In this document: positions 1 to 10,140 of the stretch, one piece after another
How positions within the stretch are numbered: the first letter of the stretch is position 1
How the letters are laid out: each line of letters opens with the position of its first letter
Assembly (NCBI RefSeq): GCF_902706035.1
Contig: NZ_CACSJA010000026.1
Span: forward strand, 1 to 64,000
Direction of reading: 5' to 3'
From: Pantoea sp. 18069
GTDB lineage: Bacteria; Pseudomonadota; Gammaproteobacteria; Burkholderiales; Burkholderiaceae_C
Length of the DNA stretch: 64,000 bases
Translations under genes and position numbers: made by a program
The notes under the pieces: model-generated
Databases searched by the model: none
What the model was told of the DNA's origin: nothing
Seen by the model: the letters and a program-made list of their open reading frames with translations, nothing else

Positions 1-1215
1 GGGGGAGGGCGGCAGGGGCGGCGTGTCCCGGTCGAGGAACTTGAGCAGCATGGTCTTGCTGATCACGCCCGCGAAGCGGCCGTCGCTGTGGACCACGGGC
101 AGCGCGCAGGGCGCGGCCGCGACCTGGCCGAACAGGTTGGCCACGGGCGCGTCGACCGCCACCGATGCGACGTTGTCCAGATAGGCATGCTGCAGGCCCA
201 GCGTGCCCACGTGGCCCTGCAGCGCGTTGCGCAGCGATTCGGCGGACACCGTGCCCAGGTAGCGCTGGCGCGGGCTCAGCACATAGGCGAAGTCGCGGTC
301 CGATTCCTCTATCATGCGCAGCGCCGGGCGGCAGCCGCGGTCGCTGTGCTCGTTGACCACGGTCAATGCGCGGCGGGCGATGTCGCCGGCCTTGAACACC
401 GCCGCTGCATCGACGCCGCGGATGAAGTGGCGCACATAGTCGTTGGCAGGGTTGCGCAGGATGTCGTCGGGCGTGCCGACCTGGATCACCTGGCCGTCCT
501 TCATGATCGCGATGCGGTCGCCGATGCGCATCGCTTCGTCGAGGTCGTGCGAAATGAAGACGATGGTGCGGCGCTTGACTTCCTGCAGGCGCAGCAGCTC
601 GGACTGCATCTCGGTGCGGATGATGGGGTCCAGCGCGGAAAAGGCTTCGTCCATCAGCAGGATGGACGGGTCGGACGCCAGCGCCCGGGCCAGGCCCACG
701 CGCTGCTGCATGCCGCCCGACAGTTCATCGGGGTAGCTCGCGCCCCAGCCGTCCAGGCCCACCTGCTCGAGCGCGGCCTGGGCCAGCGCCTGGCGTTCGC
801 TGCGGTCCACGCCGGCCAGCTCCAGCCCGAAGGCGGTGTTGTCGAGCACGTTCACATGGGGCAGCAGCGCGAACGACTGGAACACCATGGAGATGTCCTT
901 GCGGCGCAGCGCGCGCAAGTCCTTGGGGCTGAGCGTGCCTATGTCGGTGCCGTCGACCAGGATGCGGCCCGATGTCGGCTCTATCAGTCGGTTGAGCATG
1001 CGCACCAGCGTGGATTTGCCCGAGCCCGACAGGCCCATGATGACGAAGATCTCGCCGGCCTTGATCTGGAAATCGGCATCGAAGACGCCGATCGACTGGC
1101 CGGTGCGTGCCAGGATGTCCGATTTGCTCAGACCTTGCTGGACGAGTTCCAGCGCGTCCTGCGGCGCATCGCCGAAGACTTTGAAAACATGTTCGATGGT
1201 GATCTGTTTGGCCAC
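1..1215 (-). CDS. proV: Glycine betaine/L-proline ABC transporter ATP-binding protein ProV/OpuAA (3' end cut by window)
   Basis: Cytoplasmic ATPase that would energise uptake of compatible solutes (glycine betaine, proline). Translation from a GTG start gives 405 residues and runs off the left edge, close to the usual ~400 of ProV, so little is missing. Visible motifs are Walker A GLSGSGKST (about residues 61-69), signature LSGGMQQR (165-172) and Walker B ILLMDE (185-190). A C-terminal pair of CBS-like segments (about 270-405) is expected for ionic-strength sensing. The GTG start was chosen because AGGGAGAG lies a suitable distance upstream and the protein begins VAKQITIEHVFKVFG, as in this family; no in-frame ATG fits. 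The permease and binding-protein partners would lie beyond the left edge. Family assignment is firm; the substrate is inferred. Confidence 0.9.
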   Translation of the reverse strand, partial: MAKQITIEHVFKVFGDAPQDALELVQQGLSKSDILARTGQSIGVFDADFQIKAGEIFVIMGLSGSGKSTLVRMLNRLIEPTSGRILVDGTDIGTLSPKDLRALRRKDISMVFQSFALLPHVNVLDNTAFGLELAGVDRSERQALAQAALEQVGLDGWGASYPDELSGGMQQRVGLARALASDPSILLMDEAFSALDPIIRTEMQSELLRLQEVKRRTIVFISHDLDEAMRIGDRIAIMKDGQVIQVGTPDDILRNPANDYVRHFIRGVDAAAVFKAGDIARRALTVVNEHSDRGCRPALRMIEESDRDFAYVLSPRQRYLGTVSAESLRNALQGHVGTLGLQHAYLDNVASVAVDAPVANLFGQVAAAPCALPVVHSDGRFAGVISKTMLLKFLDRDTPPLPPSP

Positions 1216-1952
1216 TGTTTCGCTCTCCCTGAATGGATTGAATACAGTCCAGCGCTTTGCGACAAAGGCTGGCGTGCAAGAGAGCCTCTGCACAAATCCC
1301 TGGAGGTTTGTGCAGAGGACCCCAAAGCCGAGGGCAGCACCTGATGCAAGGGTCACCGGGCTTCCGAAAAGGGACCGGTGGAGGCCGAAAATGCGCGCGC
1401 GCAGCACACGCATGGGCTCGAATGGTGCTCCGGGGAGCACGCAAGAGCCAGGCAAGATGCCAGGGCGCGACAGGGGGTCAAGGCCTGTGCGCCTGCTGGC
1501 GATCCAGGGGCGGCGAAAGCCGGCCACTGGGCATCAGGACCACGATCGGCCCGATGACGGGGCTGCCAAGGCAACGCCGCCTGAAGTGGATCGAAGCGCC
1601 GAAAGCGCTTTGATTACCTGCATGGCAGGTTGTAAATAAGCGTTCTATTCTATTAATTGAGTGCTTTTGTGTCAATAAATGGTTATTTATGACTGTGCTA
1701 TCACGCGCGTGCGCCCCGCGCCGGCAGCGCAGCCGGTGCGCGCGCAGCGGGTGCAAAAACCGCACTGCCCGGGTCACCCGCAACGCAGGAAGCTGGCATG
1801 CCCCGGCGCCCGAACAGGCCAGGCTCAGGCGCCGCGAGCGCGATGGATAAGCGAGCGCGGCGCTGTTTTTCTCCGTCCAGTCAGTGACGTGTAAGACCCG
1901 CGGGCGACAGTCACGGCACAATGCCCAAGTTAGCCAAGGAGACAGAAATATC
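1216..1952. other. Long intergenic region between divergent proV and acsA
   Basis: About 740 bases with no credible gene. It holds the leaders and promoters of the divergent proV and acsA genes. The stretch around 1635-1690 is clearly more AT-rich than the surroundings and is a plausible promoter zone. A perfect 12-bp inverted repeat lies at 1285-1318. Short open frames here have composition typical of antisense shadows in GC-rich DNA and were not called. Confidence 0.6.
1285..1318. promoter_or_regulatory. Perfect 12-bp inverted repeat in proV leader
   Basis: CCTCTGCACAAA (1285-1296) and its exact reverse complement TTTGTGCAGAGG (1307-1318) are separated by 10 bases. The repeat lies 70-100 bases upstream of the proV start. 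There is no T-run next to it, so it does not look like an intrinsic terminator. It could be an operator for a dimeric regulator or an RNA hairpin in the leader. The function is unknown. Confidence 0.5.
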
Positions 1953-3947
<1,995 letters not shown>

Positions 3948-4111
3948 GCCCCGTCCGGGCGCGCGACAGGCGCGCCCGGTGTGAAGCGGGCTTTGTAGGA
4001 CAGCTTCGTTCTTGTAACGGCAGGTACGCAAGCGCGCCGCGCATGGGGTAAAAACGCAGGGTGCCAGCGGCCCTGTCCTGGGCGGCGCGCCGATCGAGGA
4101 GAACAACCACC

Positions 4112-4606
4112 ATGCATTTTCGAACCATCTTGCTGGCCATCATCGTGCTGGTCATTGCCGCCCTCGCGGCGCTGAACTGGCCCGCACTGTCCGCCATTTC
4201 CACGGTGGAGCTCGGTGTGACCACCGTGCAGGCCTCGCTGGGCGTGATCATGCTGGGCCTGACGGTGCTGCTGGCGATCTTCTTCATCGCCTATGTGCTG
4301 TCGCTGCAGACTTCGGTGCTGCTCGAGACGCGCCGCCATACCAAGGAACTGCAGGCCCAGCGCGAACTCGCCGACAAGGCCGAGGCGTCGCGCTTCACCG
4401 AACTGCGCGCCGTGCTCGAAGCCCAGCATCTGCAAGGCCAGAACGCGGTGCTCGAGCGCCTGGAGACGCTGGAAGCGCGCGCCCAGGTGCGTGCCAAGGA
4501 ACTCGAGAACAGCACGGCCGCCTACCTGGGCCAGCTCGAGCAGCAATTGCGCGATCGCCGCAGCGATGACCGCGGCCTTGTGCCGCCTGCACGCGAATTT
4601 CCGTAA
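4112..4606 (+). CDS. Small two-helix membrane protein with coiled-coil tail (LapA-like)
   Basis: 164 residues. Two N-terminal membrane segments (about residues 4-25 and 43-66) are followed by a charged, heptad-like region (about 70-145) rich in Glu, Arg, Ala and Leu that should form a coiled coil in the cytoplasm. The arrangement resembles LapA-domain/DUF1049 proteins of Proteobacteria. GAGGAGA precedes the ATG. Nothing nearby points to a specific role. A repeat and a strong hairpin terminator follow. Confidence 0.7.
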   Translation: MHFRTILLAIIVLVIAALAALNWPALSAISTVELGVTTVQASLGVIMLGLTVLLAIFFIAYVLSLQTSVLLETRRHTKELQAQRELADKAEASRFTELRAVLEAQHLQGQNAVLERLETLEARAQVRAKELENSTAAYLGQLEQQLRDRRSDDRGLVPPAREFP

Positions 4607-4619
4607 GGGCGATCGCCGC

Positions 4620-4706
4620 GGAAAAAGGGCCCCCACGCTTGCCTCACTGCGTGTGGCTGCGCTGCCCCCCGAGGGGGCTGCTTTTTGTCTTGGGGCGGCC
4701 CGGCGA
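4620..4706. repeat. GC-rich intergenic repeat, family C, single diverged copy
   Basis: Shares the frame AAAAAGGGCCCCCACGCT ... TTGGGGCGGCCCGGCGA with the tandem units at 50469-50654. The interior differs, but the order of blocks is the same. It lies between the coiled-coil membrane gene and the terminator at 4708. It is probably a REP-like element that folds when transcribed. Confidence 0.6.
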
Positions 4707-4707
4707 C

Positions 4708-4737
4708 AAAAAAGCCGCCTTTCAAGGCGGCTTTTTT
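4708..4737. terminator. Bidirectional intrinsic terminator
   Basis: Stem GCCGCCTT/AAGGCGGC with a very small loop, flanked by six A on the left and six T on the right. It can therefore end transcription of the membrane-protein gene on the plus strand and of the cytochrome c gene on the minus strand. Confidence 0.85.
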
Positions 4738-4756
4738 GCATTGCGGCCCGCCGCGT

Positions 4757-5062
4757 TTACTTCTGTTGCAGCACCCAGGCGGCGAGCGCCTTGGCGTCGG
4801 CGTCGTTGACCATGGGGTTGGCGGGCATGGGCAGAGGGCCCCAGACGCCGCTGCCGCCCTTGAGGATCTTGGCCGCGAGCTTGTCGCTCGCATCCTTCTG
4901 GTTCGCATACTTGGCGGCCACGTCCTTGAACGAGGGGCCGACGAGCTTCCTGTCGACGGCGTGGCAGGCCATGCAGTTCTTGGACTTGGCCAGGGCCAGG
5001 TCCGCCATGGCCGGGGCAGCGGCGCTCAAGGCCAGGGCGAGAGTGATCAGGGTGCGCTTCAT
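4757..5062 (-). CDS. Periplasmic class I cytochrome c (c551/c552-like)
   Basis: 101-residue electron carrier. A signal peptide (about residues 1-20, ending AAAPAMA) precedes the heme site CMACH (Cys30, Cys33, His34). The likely axial Met is Met79, in PLPMPANP. Length and motif order match small monoheme cytochromes that deliver electrons to terminal oxidases. It is transcribed alone on the minus strand. Whether it serves the cbb3 oxidase encoded about 12 kb away cannot be told from sequence. Confidence 0.9.
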   Translation of the reverse strand: MKRTLITLALALSAAAPAMADLALAKSKNCMACHAVDRKLVGPSFKDVAAKYANQKDASDKLAAKILKGGSGVWGPLPMPANPMVNDADAKALAAWVLQQK

Positions 5063-5155
5063 CGTAAACTTTCGGCTGTGTTCTGTTCTGCGGGAAATTG
5101 TAGTGGTGCGTGCGCACGCACGCGGGCCGCGGGTTTCTTATGCGAGGAGTCTGGT

Positions 5156-5395
5156 ATGTGGATGCTGTTGATTGCCCTGTTGCTGACGGTATTGAAATAC
5201 TTCGAGGTCGGTCCCCTGGCCGGGTGGTCCTGGTGGTGGTTGCTCGTGCCCTACGGGCTCACGGCGGCCTGGTGGGGCTTTGCCGACGCGACCGGCCTGA
5301 CCAAGCGCCGCGTGGGCGATCAGCAAGAGGCGCGGCGCCTCCAGCGCATCGCGCGGCAAAAGCAGGCCCTGGGCACGCGCAGGCCTCCGCGCTGA
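5156..5395 (+). CDS. Small Trp-rich membrane protein (TIGR04438-like)
   Basis: 79 residues beginning MWMLLIALLLTVLKYFE, with two hydrophobic segments and five Trp between residues 24 and 41, then a basic tail rich in Arg, Lys and Gln. This matches the small Trp-rich protein family recurrent in Burkholderiales, whose function is unknown. The start is fixed by GAGGAGT six bases upstream. It is divergent from the cytochrome c gene; a 16-base palindrome (5106-5121) lies in the shared upstream region. Confidence 0.75.
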   Translation: MWMLLIALLLTVLKYFEVGPLAGWSWWWLLVPYGLTAAWWGFADATGLTKRRVGDQQEARRLQRIARQKQALGTRRPPR

Positions 5396-5500
5396 GGGCT
5401 GCGGTGGTGGGACTGACCCTGTGGGCGGCGGCCACGGGTCAGGTGCGACATAATTGACCCCATTCCACGTGCTTTCCCGCAACCCTTTTTCATAAACACC

Positions 5501-7360
5501 ATGCCCGCATACCGTTCCAAGACTTCCACTGCCGGCCGCAACATGGCTGGTGCGCGCTCCCTGTGGCGTGCCACCGGCATGAAGGACGAAGATTTCAGCA
5601 AGCCCATCATTGCCATTGCCAACTCCTTCACCCAGTTCGTGCCCGGCCACGTGCACCTGAAGGACCTGGGCCAGCTGGTGGCGCGCGAGATCGAGAGGGC
5701 GGGCGGCGTGGCCAAGGAATTCAACACCATTGCCGTCGACGATGGCATTGCAATGGGCCACGACGGCATGCTGTATTCGCTGCCCAGCCGCGACATCATT
5801 GCCGACTCGGTCGAATACATGGTCAATGCCCACTGCGCCGACGCGCTGGTCTGCATTTCCAACTGCGACAAGATCACGCCCGGCATGCTGATGGCCGCGA
5901 TGCGCCTGAACATTCCCGTGATCTTCGTCTCGGGCGGCCCGATGGAAGCCGGCAAGGTCAAGCTGGCCAACCCCACGACGCACAAGATCGAATTCAAGAA
6001 GCTCGACCTGGTCGACGCCATGGTGATGGCCGCCGACGACCAGTACACCGACGAGCAGGTCGCCGAAGTCGAACGCTCGGCCTGCCCGACCTGCGGCTCG
6101 TGTTCGGGCATGTTCACCGCCAACTCCATGAACTGCCTGACCGAAGCGCTGGGCCTGTCGCTGCCGGGCAACGGCACGGTGCTGGCCACCCACTCCGACC
6201 GCGAACAGCTGTTCCTGCGCGCGGGCCGCACGATTGTCGAGCTGGCCAAGCGCTACTACGAAGGCGACGACGAATCGGCGCTGCCGCGCTCTGTGGGCAA
6301 GAAGGCCTTCGAGAACGCGATCACGCTGGACATCGCCATGGGCGGCTCCACCAATACCATCCTGCACCTGCTGGCGATTGCCCAGGAAGCCGAGATCGAC
6401 TTCGGCATGGCCGACATCGACCGCATGTCGCGCACCGTGCCCCAGCTGTGCAAGGTCGCGCCCAACACCAACAAGTACCACATCGAGGACGTGCACCGCG
6501 CGGGCGGCATCATGGCCATCCTCGGTGAACTCGACCGCGCCGGCCGTCTGCACACCGACGTGCCCACGGTCTATGGCGGCTCGCTCAAGGATGCGCTCGA
6601 CGCGTGGGACATCGCGCGCGCGCCCAGCGAAGCCGTGCAGACCTTCTACAAGGCCGGCCCGGCCGGCATCCCCACGCAGACGGCTTTCAGCCAGAGCACG
6701 CGCTGGCCCAGCCTGGACACGGACCGCGCCGAAGGCTGCATCCGTTCGGTGGAACACGCGTTCTCGCTCGAAGGCGGCCTGGCCGTGCTGACCGGCAACA
6801 TCGCCCTCGACGGCTGCGTGGTGAAGACCGCGGGCGTGGACGACTCGCTGCTGGTGTTCGAAGGCCGTGCCCATGTGACCGAGTCGCAGGACGAAGCCGT
6901 GGAAAACATCCTGGCCGACAAGGTCGTTGCCGGCGACATCGTGATCGTGCGCTACGAAGGCCCCAAGGGCGGCCCGGGCATGCAGGAAATGCTGTATCCC
7001 ACGAGCTACATCAAGTCCAAGGGCCTGGGCAAGGCCTGCGCGCTGCTGACCGACGGCCGCTTCTCGGGCGGCACCTCGGGCCTGTCCATAGGCCACTGCT
7101 CGCCCGAAGCCGCAGCCGGTGGCGCGATCGGCCTGGTGCAGGACGGCGACCGCATCCTGATCGACATCCCGAACCGTTCGATCAACGTGCTGGTCAGCGA
7201 CGAGGAACTCGCGCTGCGCCGCGAAGCCCAGAACGCCAAGGGCTGGAAGCCCGCCAAGCCGCGCCCGCGCAAGGTCTCGGCCGCGCTCAAGGCGTATGCC
7301 AAGCTGGTGATGTCGGCGGACAAGGGTGCGGTGCGCGACCTGTCGTTGCTCGAAGACTGA
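5501..7360 (+). CDS. ilvD: Dihydroxy-acid dehydratase
   Basis: Iron-sulfur dehydratase of branched-chain amino acid and pantothenate synthesis; it converts 2,3-dihydroxy-isovalerate and -methylvalerate to the 2-oxo acids. 619 residues, the size of the E. coli enzyme. Recognisable blocks include the N-terminal RSKTSTAGRNMAGARSLWRA, the Cys-containing SNCDKITPGML and CPTCGSCSGMFTANSMNC, and the C-terminal LTDGRFSGGTSGLSIGH. It stands alone, not in an ilvBNC cluster. A repeat of family B follows it. Confidence 0.97.
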   Translation: MPAYRSKTSTAGRNMAGARSLWRATGMKDEDFSKPIIAIANSFTQFVPGHVHLKDLGQLVAREIERAGGVAKEFNTIAVDDGIAMGHDGMLYSLPSRDIIADSVEYMVNAHCADALVCISNCDKITPGMLMAAMRLNIPVIFVSGGPMEAGKVKLANPTTHKIEFKKLDLVDAMVMAADDQYTDEQVAEVERSACPTCGSCSGMFTANSMNCLTEALGLSLPGNGTVLATHSDREQLFLRAGRTIVELAKRYYEGDDESALPRSVGKKAFENAITLDIAMGGSTNTILHLLAIAQEAEIDFGMADIDRMSRTVPQLCKVAPNTNKYHIEDVHRAGGIMAILGELDRAGRLHTDVPTVYGGSLKDALDAWDIARAPSEAVQTFYKAGPAGIPTQTAFSQSTRWPSLDTDRAEGCIRSVEHAFSLEGGLAVLTGNIALDGCVVKTAGVDDSLLVFEGRAHVTESQDEAVENILADKVVAGDIVIVRYEGPKGGPGMQEMLYPTSYIKSKGLGKACALLTDGRFSGGTSGLSIGHCSPEAAAGGAIGLVQDGDRILIDIPNRSINVLVSDEELALRREAQNAKGWKPAKPRPRKVSAALKAYAKLVMSADKGAVRDLSLLED

Positions 7361-7394
7361 ACCTGTGTTTTTTGCGCCCGAGCGGCGCTAAAAA

Positions 7395-7507
7395 TTGGGC
7401 GTGCCCCCTACCGGGGGGCACCGAGCAAGGGCCGCCCCGCAGCGAGGGTGCCGCCCCCCTCCACCGAAGGATGAGAGGGGGAAGCGGCGTAGCCGCTCAG
7501 GGGGTGA
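7395..7507. repeat. GC-rich intergenic repeat, family B, forward copy
   Basis: Contains the shared blocks GGGCCGCCCCGCAGCGAGG and AGAGGGGGAAGCGGCGTAGC ending in CTCAGGGGGTG. The same blocks recur at 21128 and 20940 (same orientation) and at 9942 and 20079 (opposite orientation). It fills the gap between ilvD and lgt. The internal inverted blocks suggest it folds as RNA and may attenuate transcription. Confidence 0.7.
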
Positions 7508-7531
7508 TGTTCATACTGCACAATCGTCGCC

Positions 7532-8353
7532 ATGCTGACCTATCCCCAAATCGACCCCGTCGCGCTGCAGCTCGGCCCGATTGCCGTGCACTGGTACGGA
7601 CTGACTTATCTGGCCGCTTTCGGCCTGTTTCTTTTTCTGGGCATCAGGCGCTTGCGCCATCCGCCGTTCGTGCGGCTCACGGGCGACCAGGCCTGGACGC
7701 GCAAGGACGTCGAGGACATCCTGTTCCTGGGCGTGGTCGGTGTGGTGATCGGCGGGCGCCTGGGCTACTGCCTGTTCTACAAGCCTGGCTACTACCTGTC
7801 GCATCCGCTGGAAATCTTTGCCGTCTGGCAGGGCGGCATGGCCTTCCATGGCGGGCTGCTGGGCGTGGTCGGCGCGATGCTGTGGTTCGCGCACTCGCGC
7901 CGCCGCCCCTGGCTGCAGGTCGCCGACTTCGTCGCGCCCTGCGTGCCCACGGGCCTGGCGGCCGGGCGCATAGGCAACTTCATCAACGGTGAGCTCTGGG
8001 GCCGTTTCTCGAGTCCCGACCTGCCATGGGGCATGGTGTTCGCGCACAGCGGCTCGATGCAGCCGCGCCACCCGTCGCAGATCTACCAGTTCCTGCTCGA
8101 AGGCCTGCTGCTGTTCGTGCTGCTGTGGCTTTACGCGCGCAAGGAGCATCGCCAGGGACAGGTTGCCGCGGCCTTCCTGTTCGGCTACGGCCTGCTGCGT
8201 TTCATCGCCGAATATTTCCGCGAGCCCGACGACTACCTGGGCCTGCTGTCGATGGGGCTGAGCATGGGCCAGTGGCTGTGCCTGCCTATGATGGCCGCAG
8301 GTGTCGGCCTGTGGCTCTGGGCCCAGCGCCAGCCGCAGCGCAGCGCTGCCTGA
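7532..8353 (+). CDS. lgt: Prolipoprotein diacylglyceryl transferase
   Basis: Inner-membrane enzyme that transfers diacylglycerol from phosphatidylglycerol to the lipobox Cys of prolipoproteins. 273 residues with about seven hydrophobic segments. Family motifs present are HGGLLG (catalytic-region His) and the Lgt signature GRIGNFINGELWGR, which carries the essential Arg, Asn and Glu. Start MLTYPQIDPVALQLGPIAVHWYG is typical. It lies between two repeat-bearing gaps and has no evident operon partner. Confidence 0.96.
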   Translation: MLTYPQIDPVALQLGPIAVHWYGLTYLAAFGLFLFLGIRRLRHPPFVRLTGDQAWTRKDVEDILFLGVVGVVIGGRLGYCLFYKPGYYLSHPLEIFAVWQGGMAFHGGLLGVVGAMLWFAHSRRRPWLQVADFVAPCVPTGLAAGRIGNFINGELWGRFSSPDLPWGMVFAHSGSMQPRHPSQIYQFLLEGLLLFVLLWLYARKEHRQGQVAAAFLFGYGLLRFIAEYFREPDDYLGLLSMGLSMGQWLCLPMMAAGVGLWLWAQRQPQRSAA

Positions 8354-8478
8354 TTGCGCGTCGCATCCGTGACACGGTCGGCGAAGCCGACCACAAGACC
8401 GGGGCAGGGCAACCCATAATGGTGCCAGGGCCATGAGGATGCGATCCTCGGCCATATCTGTCATGAGGGACTTGCTGC

Positions 8479-9939
8479 ATGAATCTGGCTTCGGAATGGA
8501 TTACGCGCGGTGTGTCTAAGCTGCGTTCGCCGGAACCGGTGCAAAGCCCGGCCGAGGGCGGCAAGCCCGCGGCCAAGGTGCTGCCGGTGCGTTCGACCCA
8601 CGAGCGCCTCAAGGCCACGCTGCGCCGCGGCGCGGAAGCCCTGGCGCCACGCGTGCTGCGCCGGCTGATGGAGGACTTGCAGGCCGCATCGGCCGAGCAG
8701 GTCAGCGAAGTCGAAGGCGGGCGCCGCGCCAAGGATGTGATGGACTGGTATGCGACGGCCCCGGCCGGCGAGCGCCAGGACCTGTGGCTGCTGGTCTGCG
8801 AGCAGTTCGGCCCCGACGCCGAGCGCCTGCAGCGCGCGCGCCAGCACTATGACGAAGCCGACTCCGAACTCGAGCGCGGCCAGGCCGAAATTGCGCTGCG
8901 GCGCGCGCTGTCGTCGGCGCGCACGCGGCTGCTGCAGCGCTTTGCCGTGCCCGCAGGCGGCATGCGCTTTTTGCTCGACCTGCGCGCCGAGCTGCTGGCC
9001 CTGCCCAAGTCCGACAAGCGCTTCGCGGCGCTGGACGCCGAACTCGAGCACCTGTTCTCGACCTGGTTCGACGTCGCGTTTCTCGAGCTGCAGCGCCTGA
9101 GCTGGGACTCGCCCGCCTCGCTGCTCGAGAAACTGATCCAGTACGAAGCGGTGCACGATATCCGCAGCTGGACCGATCTCAAGAACCGGCTCGACAGCGA
9201 CCGCCGCTGCTATGGCTTCTTCCACCCGCGCCTGCCGGGCGAGCCGCTGATCTTCGTCGAAGTCGCGCTGGTCGACGATCTCTCGGACAGCATCACGCCG
9301 CTGCTCGACGAAAGCGCGGCCACGGCCGACATCAGCCGCGCGAGCACCGCCATCTTCTATTCGATCAGCAACACCCAGGCCGGCCTGCGCGGCGTGAGTT
9401 TCGGTGACTCCCTGATCAAGCATGTCGCGCAGACGCTCAGCGCCGAGTTTCCCAAGCTGCGCACGTTTGCCACGCTGTCGCCGATTCCCGGCTTTCGCAC
9501 CTGGCTCGCAAAGAATGGCACGCCGCTGCTCGCACGCATGGCCGACAAGCCGCGCGGCGAACTCGCGCGCGCGCTGGGCATCGCGCCCAAGCTGCCGCTC
9601 GATGCCGCCGTGCTGCTCGAAGCCGCCGAAAAGGCCGCGCAGCTGCCGCAGAACTCGCCCGTGCGCCGCGCGCTGCTGTGGTGCGCCGCGCATTACCTGG
9701 GCAAGGAAAGCCACAACGGCCGCCCGCTCGATCCCGTGGCGCGCTTTCACCTGGGCAATGGCGCGCGCGTCGAGCGCCTGAACTGGGCTGGCGACCCATC
9801 GGCCAAGGGCGCCAGGCAGTCCTTCGGGCTGATGGTCAACTACCTCTACGACCTCAAGAAGATCGACAAGCATCGTGGCCTGCTGGCGCAGGGCCGGATA
9901 CCGGTGTCCCGCGACATCGAGAGCCTGATTAAAGGATGA
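8479..9939 (+). CDS. Malonyl-CoA decarboxylase
   Basis: Cytosolic enzyme converting malonyl-CoA to acetyl-CoA and CO2. 486 residues with the N-terminal helical domain and the C-terminal acetyltransferase-like domain of the MCD family. Conserved features include PLIFVEVALVDDL, the FYSISNTQAGLRG loop and ARFHLGNGARVERLNW, whose His corresponds to the catalytic His of the family. It is first of four co-directional genes ending in malonyl-CoA synthetase, so the cluster activates and decarboxylates malonate. A family B repeat begins right after its stop and might weaken read-through to the next gene. Confidence 0.93.
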   Translation: MNLASEWITRGVSKLRSPEPVQSPAEGGKPAAKVLPVRSTHERLKATLRRGAEALAPRVLRRLMEDLQAASAEQVSEVEGGRRAKDVMDWYATAPAGERQDLWLLVCEQFGPDAERLQRARQHYDEADSELERGQAEIALRRALSSARTRLLQRFAVPAGGMRFLLDLRAELLALPKSDKRFAALDAELEHLFSTWFDVAFLELQRLSWDSPASLLEKLIQYEAVHDIRSWTDLKNRLDSDRRCYGFFHPRLPGEPLIFVEVALVDDLSDSITPLLDESAATADISRASTAIFYSISNTQAGLRGVSFGDSLIKHVAQTLSAEFPKLRTFATLSPIPGFRTWLAKNGTPLLARMADKPRGELARALGIAPKLPLDAAVLLEAAEKAAQLPQNSPVRRALLWCAAHYLGKESHNGRPLDPVARFHLGNGARVERLNWAGDPSAKGARQSFGLMVNYLYDLKKIDKHRGLLAQGRIPVSRDIESLIKG

Positions 9940-9941
9940 CA

Positions 9942-10050
9942 CCCCCTGAGCCGCTTCGCGTCTTCCCCCTCTCAACCTTCGGTGGAGGGGGACGGCACCC
10001 TCGCTGCGGGGCGGCCCTTGCTCGGTGCCCCTGACCTGGAGCACGCCAGT
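9942..10050. repeat. GC-rich intergenic repeat, family B, reverse copy
   Basis: Reverse-orientation copy: CACCCCCTGAGCCGCTTCG ... CTCGCTGCGGGGCGGCCC ... GGTGCCCC. It directly follows the stop codon of the malonyl-CoA decarboxylase gene and separates it from the TctC-type gene. Confidence 0.7.
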
Positions 10051-10140
10051 GTCGTAGACCGTTAACTGATGCAGAAGTAGTTAGCCAGAAGGCAACCGTG
10101 CATGGGCCGGAGCCAAACTAAAAATCACAGGAGACAAGCG

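Noticed and set aside
1640..1690. BetI-type operator near proV/acsA
   Set aside because: AGAACGCTTATT only loosely resembles the BetI site, and the dyad is poor; not enough to call.
1884..1952. Upstream extension of acsA
   Set aside because: No ribosome-binding site; the ATG at 1953 follows AAGGAG and begins the conserved protein.
4608..5171. Small frames around the family C repeat and cytochrome c gene on the plus strand
   Set aside because: They cross the terminator and are antisense to the clear cytochrome c gene.
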